DNA of 7,471 nt from Bacteroidota bacterium (GTDB lineage: Bacteria; Bacteroidota; Bacteroidia; Bacteroidales; B39-G9): contig QMPG01000149.1 in the NCBI GenBank assembly GCA_003648455.1, positions 1-7,471 of the forward strand. The letters are read 5' to 3'. The position numbers and the translations under genes are program-made. The notes below the pieces were generated by a model. It did not search any database and had not been told where the DNA came from. It saw nothing but the letters and a program-made list of their open reading frames with translations. Each line of letters opens with the position of its first letter. Position 1 is the first letter of the stretch. Below are positions 1 to 5,735 of the stretch, piece after piece.

Positions 1-119
1 AATTTGGTGTTTTTTAAACCCCAAATTTGGGTACTTCTAATGCGGGATTTCCCGCTTTACTTCCCACTATCCATCGCTAATTCATGCAATTCACTTCGTT
101 TTTGCATGAATAAAGCGGG
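1..119. repeat. Nested palindromic intergenic repeat at the left edge
   Basis: Several inverted repeats are packed together here. Positions 1-7 pair with 21-27 around a short loop, with further pairing of 9-12 with 16-19. CCCAAATTTGGG at 20-31 is a perfect palindrome. GCGGG (42-46) pairs with CCCGC (51-55). CCCGCTTTA (51-59) pairs perfectly with TAAAGCGGG (111-119), and TTCATGCAA (81-89) pairs perfectly with TTGCATGAA (102-110). The two right-hand arms are contiguous while the left arms are separated by 21 bases, so the RNA or single strand could fold into a long stem with a bulge. The local GC content is clearly above that of the surrounding DNA. No reading frame is visible. From memory, Bacteroidota genomes carry similar GCGGG-bearing intergenic repeats, but I cannot confirm copy number. 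It may also serve as the transcription end of a gene beyond the left edge. Confidence 0.6.
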
Positions 120-521
120 TTAATAACAGTAACGTATATACCTGTTTTTTTAGAGATTTCAATTTACAACATTCTTTCTTATTTTTGAAAGTCTTTTTCT
201 AAACAAAAAAATGTTTTTTTTAGTAAAAAAAGAATAATGTATTTCTAAAAACACGAAATATAAATTATCTAATTAAATAATAAATAGATTTAAGTTATAA
301 AGTTAACTCAGAATAAAAGACCTTATATCGTCCGCAAGACATAGAAGTATTGAATTTAAGAGTTTATGTTACAAACTTAAACGGTATTGTAAATCGTTAC
401 ACGTTCTTAATTAATCTATATTTTACAATGAGAAAATCGGATTTTAGCTTGTTTTTGACAATTAAATTAAGGAATTTTGTGATCGATAAGTTGTTTCTGT
501 AGATGTAAATATATTAGATTA
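120..521 (+). other. Gene-free leader region upstream of mgtE
   Basis: About 400 bases, very rich in A and T, with long T and A runs at 200-235. I find no convincing gene, tRNA or known riboswitch. A perfect match to the Bacteroidota -7 box (TATTTTTG) lies at 180-187, which would give a leader of over 300 bases, but no good -33 TTTG partner is seen. A 24-codon frame at 428-502 ends 19 bases before the mgtE start; there is no evidence that it is translated. Confidence 0.4.
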
Positions 522-1871
522 ATGATTCCAAAAATTACATTTCCTGAATTTCAAGAAATAATAGAAAATAAAGATTGGCGAACAATCAAATCACGTTTAT
601 CTGAGTTGTCATCTCAAGATATTGCCGAATTGTTATCTTTTTTAGATACAAAAGAAGCTATTCTTGTTTTTCGTTTGGTTTCATATCAAAAGGCAACAGA
701 AATTTTTTCAGATTTAGAGCCTTCGTTACAAGAATTTATTCTTACACATTTTGCCGATAAAGAAATAAAGCAAATAATTCAAGAATTATCTTATGATGAC
801 AGGACAGCACTTTTTGAAGACCTTCCGGGAAAACTTACTCAAAAATTATTGAATTTTTTAGATAAGAAAGATCGTGTAGAGGCTTTAAAATTATTAGGTT
901 ACCCTGAAGATAGTGTTGGTCGTTTGATGACTCCTGATTATGTTGTTGTGCGACCGGAATGGTCTATTCAGAAATCTTTTGAACATATAAGAAAATATGG
1001 TAAAGATGCGGAGACAATAAACATGATATATGTTGTTGATAAAAATTGGAAATTGCTCGACGATATTCCCATAAGAAGATTTATTTTGTTTGAACAAGAC
1101 GAACAGGTTAGAGATATGATGGATTTCTCTTTCGTGTCTATTAGTGCTATTGAAGATCAGGAAGATGCTTATAAATTATTTAAAAAATACGATTTAACAG
1201 TTTTGCCTGTTATCGACAAAGAAGGTGTATTACTTGGTATTGTTACAGTTGATGATATTTTTGATGTTAGAGAAGAAGAGGTAACCGAAGATTTCCATAA
1301 AACATCAGCCATCTCACCTGTTGAAGAAAGTTATTATACAGTATCGGCTTCAAGACTTTATCGAAAAAGAATAGGCTGGCTTCTTATTTTGTTACTTACC
1401 GATTTTTTCTCGTCAAGCATAATTGCACATTTTGAAAATGCTATTCAGGCTGTTATTGCTTTAGCCTTTTTTATTCCTATATTAATTGACAGTGGAGGAA
1501 ACATTTCGGCACAGTCATCAACACTTATTATTCGTGCTTTGGCTACCGGAGAACTTACGATTCGGAGTTGGTTCAAAGTTGTAAAAAAAGAATTACTTAT
1601 CGGATTAATGATTGGACTAACACTCGGTTCTATTTTGTATATCAGAGGTTTTTTCTGGCGTGGTGGACCAACTATTGGAATGGTTGTTGGAATTTCTATG
1701 GTTGCAATAACAGTTTGGGCAAATTTATTGGGAAGTATTTTGCCAATAATATTGACTAAATTAAAACTTGACCCGGCAGTAATTAGTAGCCCTTTATTAA
1801 CAACTTTAATTGATTCAACAGGATTGATTATTTATTTTTCTCTTGCAAAATTTGTACTTCATTTAGAATGA
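522..1871 (+). CDS. mgtE: Magnesium transporter MgtE
   Basis: A 449-residue inner-membrane Mg2+ channel/transporter of the MgtE (SLC41-like) family, of normal length. An acidic MgtE_N superhelical domain covers about residues 30-133. A pair of CBS domains follows (about 134-260, the first beginning LMTPDY), and then the membrane domain with about five helices (roughly 285-304, 308-324, 357-376, 384-410, 424-446). Family signatures are present: GGN at 325-327 followed by AQSSTLIIRALATGE, and DPAVISSPLLTTLID ending at Asp431. By motif position Asp431 corresponds to the Mg2+-selecting pore aspartate of characterised MgtE. In this family the N and CBS domains bind Mg2+ and close the pore when internal Mg2+ is high, so control is largely post-translational. 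No in-frame ATG occurs between the TGA at 480-482 and the chosen start, and no Shine-Dalgarno sequence is evident. The gene stands alone and converges on the outer-membrane protein gene. Confidence 0.96.
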   Translation: MIPKITFPEFQEIIENKDWRTIKSRLSELSSQDIAELLSFLDTKEAILVFRLVSYQKATEIFSDLEPSLQEFILTHFADKEIKQIIQELSYDDRTALFEDLPGKLTQKLLNFLDKKDRVEALKLLGYPEDSVGRLMTPDYVVVRPEWSIQKSFEHIRKYGKDAETINMIYVVDKNWKLLDDIPIRRFILFEQDEQVRDMMDFSFVSISAIEDQEDAYKLFKKYDLTVLPVIDKEGVLLGIVTVDDIFDVREEEVTEDFHKTSAISPVEESYYTVSASRLYRKRIGWLLILLLTDFFSSSIIAHFENAIQAVIALAFFIPILIDSGGNISAQSSTLIIRALATGELTIRSWFKVVKKELLIGLMIGLTLGSILYIRGFFWRGGPTIGMVVGISMVAITVWANLLGSILPIILTKLKLDPAVISSPLLTTLIDSTGLIIYFSLAKFVLHLE

Positions 1872-1938
1872 TAAATGGTGGGATAAACAAAATATAAAAA
1901 TAATTATACTTTCAAAATCTTAAAATATAATAATAAAT

Positions 1939-1967
1939 AAAGCCCTTACTCTCTGTAAAGGCTTTTT
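1939..1967. terminator. Bidirectional terminator between mgtE and the barrel gene
   Basis: AAAGCCCTTA (1939-1948) pairs with TAAAGGCTTT (1956-1965) around a 7-base loop, with a single C/A mismatch. T residues follow on the + strand (1963-1967), and the opposite strand continues into an AT-rich T-containing stretch. It lies in the 120-base gap between two convergent genes, so it can end both transcripts. Confidence 0.8.
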
Positions 1968-1991
1968 GAGTTATATGTTAAATTTAAAGTT

Positions 1992-2639
1992 TTAGAAAAC
2001 GAATCCAATACCAACAACAAATTGATTTGTACGAGAATCAAAATTTCTTGTTTCTCCGCCAATTTTAACACCTTTACCTAATCGGCTCAAGCTGCCTTCA
2101 TACTTAGCATCAAGAATTATGCTTTCTCCAAGATCTAAACCAACACCAACCTGATAACCCCAAGTAGCTCCGTTAAATTCTTCTTCATAGTTGCCATAGT
2201 CTGCTAAAGCAGATTTATTACTAAGAACAATACTTGCAATAGGACCGAGTTGAACACGTGCAGGTCCAAATTTCATACCAACCATTATTGGCATATCAAT
2301 TTTGTTAAATTGTTGATCTTTCACCATTTCATAAGCTTCATCAGTTGTAGGGAGTGTTAAATCAGTTACTTTAACTTCAGCTTTTGTAAATGAGAATAGT
2401 AATTCAGGTTGAACAAAAATGTTTGCAATTGTTATACGACCAAAAAAACCGCCCTGGAAACCAATTGAGGCATTTTCTCCTTGAATTTTTAATGCATCAA
2501 CATCGTTTATATCTTTAATAACTTCATCAGCTTTAATAGATGTTGATGTAATTCCACCTTTGAAACCAAATTTCAACTGGGCATTTGATTGATTTATTAA
2601 TAAAAAAGAAATAAATAATAATAAGACAAATTTTTTCAT
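1992..2639 (-). CDS. PorT-family outer-membrane beta-barrel protein
   Basis: A 215-residue secreted protein with a clear signal peptide: Lys2-Lys3, a hydrophobic core at about 4-15, and a likely cut after SNA at residues 18-20, leaving Gln21. The mature part alternates hydrophobic and polar residues, with glycine-rich strands (GFKGGI near 25-30, PELLFS near 78-83, GYQVGVGLDLG at 161-171), and ends in FVVGIGFVF. The terminal phenylalanine is the usual beta-barrel assembly signal. This fits the small 8-strand barrel family (outer membrane protein beta-barrel domain, PorT-like) that is very common in Bacteroidota. The ligand or role of this member is unknown; neither its sequence nor its neighbours assign it to gliding or type IX secretion. 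It is a single gene convergent with mgtE. I found no clear promoter box in the 130 bases upstream. Confidence 0.9.
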   Translation of the reverse strand: MKKFVLLLFISFLLINQSNAQLKFGFKGGITSTSIKADEVIKDINDVDALKIQGENASIGFQGGFFGRITIANIFVQPELLFSFTKAEVKVTDLTLPTTDEAYEMVKDQQFNKIDMPIMVGMKFGPARVQLGPIASIVLSNKSALADYGNYEEEFNGATWGYQVGVGLDLGESIILDAKYEGSLSRLGKGVKIGGETRNFDSRTNQFVVGIGFVF

Positions 2640-2769
2640 AATTAAAATATTGAGTTAATAATCGTAAATTTTGAGTTTCAGTTTTTAAAAGTATTAATTT
2701 TAATTAAAGTATCAAATTTGTTTGATGAAAATTTACATTATAAAAACTTTATATAATAATATAATAAGC

Positions 2770-2834
2770 TTATGTTTTAAGATAATGTAGAACTGCAATA
2801 ACACTGATATTTAAAATAATATAGCACTTTAAAT
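2770..2834 (+). repeat. 65-base direct repeat, copy 1
   Basis: This aligns without gaps to 3154-3218, with 55 of 65 bases identical by hand count. The first 26 bases, starting TTATGTTTTAAGA, differ at only one position, and the last nine (ACTTTAAAT) are identical. Several of the differences are transitions, consistent with an old duplication. It lies about 130 bases upstream of the barrel gene start (which reads leftward). No coding potential is seen. Confidence 0.75.
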
Positions 2835-2848
2835 TTAACATATAGCAT

Positions 2849-3046
2849 TTTACCCTTTCGACTGTCGTCACTTTCCCTTAAAAAGGGAAAGATGCATTAA
2901 TAAACAGAGTAATGAAACTTAAATATTTAGTAATAAATCTTATTTAATGTGTTTTCCCTATTTAGGGGAACCGTAGCGAAGCGAAGCTCACGAACACAAA
3001 TAATATATATATTTGTGAGTAAATGTCCGAAGGACAAAGGGGTAAA
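2849..3046. repeat. Palindrome-rich intergenic element (REP/MITE-like)
   Basis: The ends form a short inverted repeat: TTTACCCTTT (2849-2858) against AAAGGGGTAAA (3036-3046), with one extra base on the right. Inside are a perfect 9-bp hairpin with an AAA loop (CTTTCCCTT at 2871-2879 with AAGGGAAAG at 2883-2891), a related CCC/GGG hairpin at 2954-2970, and the repetitive AGCGAAGCGAAGC at 2974-2986. An 8-bp hairpin follows (CACAAATA at 2995-3002 with TATTTGTG at 3010-3017), then the palindrome GTCCGAAGGAC (3025-3035). No transposase or reading frame is present. Similar sequence, with GTCCTTCGGAC next to CCCC...GGGG hairpins, is to my recollection scattered between genes of many Bacteroidota; that recollection needs a search. 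The exact borders are uncertain. Confidence 0.6.
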
Positions 3047-3153
3047 TAAATAAAGAAAAAAGATAGTAAGAAAAGAAAAACTGAAAAATATTTATAAATT
3101 AAAATAATAATTATATTAAAAAAAGGTGTTCTATTGTGAATTATTATTTTTGG

Positions 3154-3218
3154 TTATGTTTTAAGACAATGTAGAACTGAATTGACGCTGATATTCAGAA
3201 TGATATATGACTTTAAAT
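3154..3218 (+). repeat. 65-base direct repeat, copy 2
   Basis: This is the partner of 2770-2834 in the same orientation (55 of 65 identical, no gaps). The two copies begin 384 bases apart and bracket the palindrome-rich element asymmetrically: 14 bases separate copy 1 from it, against 107 bases for copy 2. This copy lies about 90 bases beyond the terminator of the lipoprotein gene. Confidence 0.75.
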
Positions 3219-3310
3219 AACAAAATACATGTAATTATATTTTTTTTACTAAATTGTTGCATTAATCCGGTAATCCACATTTATCTACAACAGAACCTAT
3301 AATAATAATA

Positions 3311-3348
3311 AAAAGCCCGAAGAATTTAAACTTCGGGCTTTAAAAAAA
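3311..3348 (-). terminator. Strong intrinsic terminator of the lipoprotein gene
   Basis: AAAGCCCGAAG (3312-3322) and CTTCGGGCTTT (3331-3341) form a perfect 11-bp stem around an 8-base loop. Read on the minus strand, it begins just after the lipoprotein stop codon and ends in a run of T residues. It is a textbook Rho-independent terminator and could also stop transcription from the other direction. Confidence 0.9.
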
Positions 3349-3359
3349 TAATATGTGGT

Positions 3360-4226
3360 TTATCTCCTTTTTCCTCTTAAAATAATATCATGAGTTTTAC
3401 CGTCTATAGTAACAGTAGCGTTAAAGTCGCATGTGCCGTCGCCATAATCTAGGGTTCTAATTTTTTTATCTTCAGGAGCAATTTCAATTGTTCCTTCGCT
3501 AATCCAGAAACAATCAGATTCTACTCTTAAGGCTTCAGTAATTGTAATAGTGTAAGATTTTCCAAAACGATTAACACCGCTTGAGCTGCCTGTGATTAAA
3601 TAAACATCGTCTAAAATACCTGCTAATCCATCGGTTAATACAGTTGTTTCTTCACCTTCTATCCATTCTCTTGTTCTATTTGATTGCCAAGTAATTTCTT
3701 CACCTTCAGGTGATGTAATTGATGCATCGGAAACTTCAATTGTGTAATACAAATGATCAGCTTCATTTCGTCCTTCATTCGTTACTGTTTTTGTGCCTTC
3801 AACTTTATATTCGTTTACATAATAGTTATCAAGAGTTGTGGTTATTACACAACCGGCATTGCGGTAATAGTCAGTTATTGTAGTAATAATTTTCCCACGA
3901 CGAGAAACACCGTCATTACCTACACAATTTGTATCGCCAAAATCAATTGTTATGGTTTTTGGGAAAACACCACGACCTGCAGGCTCAATTGTTACAATTC
4001 CACAGTCACCATAGTTGTGATTATAAATATAACTTTTGTTACCGTCTAAGTCGTTAGATTTTAAAGTTTCATCAACAACTTTAAAAACGTCTTCAAACAT
4101 ATTTTCTGCAAGTGAATTATCTTCGCTTGATGTTGTGTCGCTCTCAATTTCATCTTTTTTACATGAGCTTAAAAAGAAAAAACCAAATAATAAGATTGCA
4201 GAGAAAAAATAAATTTTTGTTTTCAT
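3360..4226 (-). CDS. Predicted surface lipoprotein of unknown function
   Basis: A 288-residue protein starting with a lipoprotein signal peptide: hydrophobic residues 5-19, then lipobox LSSC with Cys22 as the lipidated residue. KKDE follows directly at 23-26, which resembles the Bacteroidota lipoprotein export signal that sends lipoproteins to the outer face of the outer membrane. The next 40 residues are acidic and probably a flexible linker. The rest is beta-rich, with two similar stretches: TITIDFGDTNC at 91-101 followed by a G-R-R-G-K-I turn, and RTLDYGDGTC at 257-266 followed by a strand and a D-G turn. This suggests two related beta-sandwich-like halves. Besides Cys22 there are five cysteines (75, 101, 126, 239, 266), so disulphides are possible. 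I do not recognise a characterised family. It is a single gene with its own strong terminator, divergent from fic. Confidence 0.85.
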   Translation of the reverse strand: MKTKIYFFSAILLFGFFFLSSCKKDEIESDTTSSEDNSLAENMFEDVFKVVDETLKSNDLDGNKSYIYNHNYGDCGIVTIEPAGRGVFPKTITIDFGDTNCVGNDGVSRRGKIITTITDYYRNAGCVITTTLDNYYVNEYKVEGTKTVTNEGRNEADHLYYTIEVSDASITSPEGEEITWQSNRTREWIEGEETTVLTDGLAGILDDVYLITGSSSGVNRFGKSYTITITEALRVESDCFWISEGTIEIAPEDKKIRTLDYGDGTCDFNATVTIDGKTHDIILRGKRR

Positions 4227-4642
4227 AATTATTAAATTTAAATTAATGTTAAAAATTAATTTTTTAGTTTTATAAGCTTTTACATAGTTAATACACTAAT
4301 GTTTTAAAATACCCTAATAAATTTTTTTTGTTTTTTTTAATGTGTGTTCCATAATATTTTTTTGATTATACATTTATTTGACAGAAGTAAATAAAAAAGG
4401 TTTAATATTAATCCTCTTTATTGACTTTGTAGTGCACTCCGTGGTTCATGCAAAATCTTATATGTTTTTGTTATATCGAAAAATAATAGAACAATTTGTT
4501 TTAAATTCATTTGCTGCATTTTAATTTTATTGATTCAAAAGGATTTCCAGAGCTATGAATAAGTTAGTAAGTTCTTTCTATAACTTAGTTGCGGGTAATG
4601 CAAGAAAATAAAAATTTTACGATATAATAAATAATATAGTGC
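4227..4642. other. Divergent promoter region between lipoprotein and fic genes
   Basis: About 420 AT-rich bases with no gene that I can support. A more GC-rich patch at 4423-4450 (ending CTCCGTGGTTCATG) stands out and may be a remnant of a dispersed repeat. TAAGTTA (4560-4566) and TAACTTA (4581-4587) form a 7-bp inverted repeat with a 14-base loop, about 55 bases upstream of the fic -7 box. It could be an operator, but this is unsupported beyond its position. No clear -7 box was found for the lipoprotein gene. Confidence 0.45.
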
Positions 4643-4650
4643 TATCTTTG
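4643..4650 (+). promoter_or_regulatory. Bacteroidota-type -7 box of the fic gene
   Basis: TATCTTTG matches the TAnnTTTG consensus of the Bacteroidota primary sigma factor at every fixed position. Only 14 bases separate it from the fic ATG, so the transcript would have a very short leader, which agrees with the lack of a Shine-Dalgarno sequence. A -33 TTTG is not exact; the nearest candidate is the TTTTAC at 4615-4620. Confidence 0.55.
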
Positions 4651-4664
4651 TTAAAAAACATTGA

Positions 4665-5438
4665 ATGAAATTTAAAATATTATCAGACATATTATTAAAT
4701 GATTTTAAAAAAGAAATAAATTTTTTTCCATTAGAGAAATTAGAACAAAACGAGAAAGTTGATTTACCTGTTGATTATTTTCAATTTTATAAATCCGTTT
4801 CGTCAGTATATTCGTCTAAGATTGAAGGTGAAGATATTGATTTTGATAGTTATTTTAAGCATAAATTTTTAAAGATTAAATTTAAACCTGATTACACAAA
4901 AAAAGTTGATGATTTATGTTTGGCATACGATTTTATTGACACAAATGAATTAACATTAAATAATGTTAAAAAAGCTCACTCAATTCTTAGTAAAAGTCTT
5001 TTGCCTAAAAGTCAGCAAGGTTTGATTAGGAATAATCCCATGTTTGTTTTAAATAGTGATGATAAGATTGAGTATGTTGCGGCTCCTCCCGATATTGTCA
5101 AGACTGAGATTAACAAATTATTTAAAGATGTTGAACTCTTGTTAAAAGAAGATATTGACATCTATGAGATATTTTATTATGCTTCTTTTATTCATTTAGT
5201 ATTTGTTAAGATACATCCATTTCAAGATGGAAATGGAAGAATTGCCAGATTAATTGAAAAATGGTTTTTGCTCAAAAAAATAGGTAAAAAAGCTAATTCA
5301 ATTCAGCTTGAAAAGAATTATTATATAAAATTGAAAGACTACTATTCTAATATAAAATTGTTAGGATTAGAATATGAAGAACTTGATTATTTAAAAAGTT
5401 TAGAATTTTTATTAATGACATTAAAAGGTATAGAATAA
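4665..5438 (+). CDS. Fic-domain protein (class II, N-terminal inhibitory motif)
   Basis: A 257-residue Fic (filamentation induced by cAMP) protein. Members usually transfer AMP from ATP to hydroxyl side chains of target proteins. The active-site loop is complete: HPFQDGNGRIAR at 184-195, with catalytic His184, Asp188, phosphate-binding GNGR and Arg195. An N-terminal inhibitory helix is visible as SSKIEG at 50-55, matching the S/T-x-x-x-E-G/N pattern. Its Glu54 is expected to block productive ATP binding in class II Fic proteins until relieved. The region near 119-142 (GLIRNN..., YVAAPP) fits the flap that docks the target. The C-terminal 50 residues are helical, with no recognisable DNA-binding domain. 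The start is firm because an in-frame TGA lies directly before the ATG. No small antitoxin gene adjoins it. The substrate is unknown; de-AMPylation is an alternative activity. Confidence 0.93.
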   Translation: MKFKILSDILLNDFKKEINFFPLEKLEQNEKVDLPVDYFQFYKSVSSVYSSKIEGEDIDFDSYFKHKFLKIKFKPDYTKKVDDLCLAYDFIDTNELTLNNVKKAHSILSKSLLPKSQQGLIRNNPMFVLNSDDKIEYVAAPPDIVKTEINKLFKDVELLLKEDIDIYEIFYYASFIHLVFVKIHPFQDGNGRIARLIEKWFLLKKIGKKANSIQLEKNYYIKLKDYYSNIKLLGLEYEELDYLKSLEFLLMTLKGIE

Positions 5439-5447
5439 TAAAGAACA

Positions 5448-5468
5448 TTTATACAAATAGTGTATAAA
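5448..5468 (+). terminator. Weak AU-only hairpin after fic
   Basis: TTTATACA (5448-5455) pairs perfectly with TGTATAAA (5461-5468) around a 5-base loop, starting 9 bases after the fic stop. There is almost no GC in the stem and no T run after it, so as an intrinsic terminator it would be weak. It may simply stabilise the 3' end. Confidence 0.3.
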
Positions 5469-5496
5469 AATATAGCTTAAATTAATTTTTGCATGT

Positions 5497-5640
5497 ATGA
5501 ATCCACTCCGAAAACCCTGTTTTCAAAAATGCATATAAATCCATTAAAATTATATTGTTGATAATTAATGTTTTACATTTTGCAAAAATCATGTAAATCC
5601 TGTTAATCTTGTCTAAAAACACTTTTCGGAGTGGACTCAT
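5497..5640. repeat. 144-base fold-back element with 18-base terminal inverted repeats
   Basis: ATGAATCCACTCCGAAAA (5497-5514) and TTTTCGGAGTGGACTCAT (5623-5640) pair with one mismatch in 18. The interior is AT-rich and non-coding. It holds a degenerate direct repeat: CAAAAATGCATATAAATCC at 5524-5542 against CAAAAATCATGTAAATCC at 5583-5600, differing by one gap and one base. The layout of short length, good terminal inverted repeats and no gene is that of a MITE or a transcribed hairpin element. It sits between the 3' ends of the convergent fic and hydantoinase genes, so it could act as a transcription end for either. No clear target-site duplication was found at the borders. Confidence 0.7.
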
Positions 5641-5735
5641 GTATCCATATTTTAGGAAAAGACAGTTCTGTTTTTAATATTCAGCTTCTACATCGCATCA
5701 TAATTAAAGTTATAAACTAAAACAGCAAAAAAAAA

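Larger units (their letters stand above)
2640..3359. other. 720-base gene-free region with repeats
   Basis: No reading frame of useful length or known RNA gene is visible on either strand. The stretch contains two 65-base direct repeats, a 198-base palindrome-rich element between them, and the terminator of the lipoprotein gene at its right end, each listed separately. The remainder is low-complexity AT-rich DNA. The part next to 2640 must hold the promoter of the barrel gene, but no exact TAnnTTTG box was found there. Confidence 0.6.

Noticed and set aside
42..125. Integron attC site, because of the strong palindromes near GGGTTAATAAC.
   Set aside because: The GTT-R-R-R-Y core and its paired RYYYAAC are not present, and there is no integrase or cassette array in the window.
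454..479. TTTG at 454-457 and GAATTTTG at 472-479 as an mgtE promoter pair.
   Set aside because: The second box lacks the leading T and the spacing of 14 bases is shorter than usual for Bacteroidota promoters.
428..502. A 24-codon frame beginning MRKSDFSLFL just before mgtE, considered as a regulatory leader peptide.
   Set aside because: No proline- or acid-rich signature as in known Mg2+ leader peptides, no ribosome binding site and no attenuator hairpin after it; short frames of this size are expected by chance.
120..521. M-box type magnesium riboswitch upstream of mgtE.
   Set aside because: No matching conserved helices were seen and the stretch is low-complexity AT DNA; this class is also not typical of Bacteroidota.
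894..1097. Minus-strand open frame of 67 codons inside mgtE; similar short frames occur at 1568-1759 and 6185-6370.
   Set aside because: These overlap well-supported genes in other frames and show no domain, start signal or conservation clue.
2770..3218. CRISPR array or phage attachment sites, suggested by the direct repeats.
   Set aside because: Only two diverged copies of 65 bases with a 319-base spacer, no cas or integrase genes, and no tRNA gene.
3753..4049. Open frame of 98 codons on the + strand.
   Set aside because: It lies wholly antisense inside the lipoprotein gene and its composition (runs of I, V, T, C, N) is what the complement of that gene gives.
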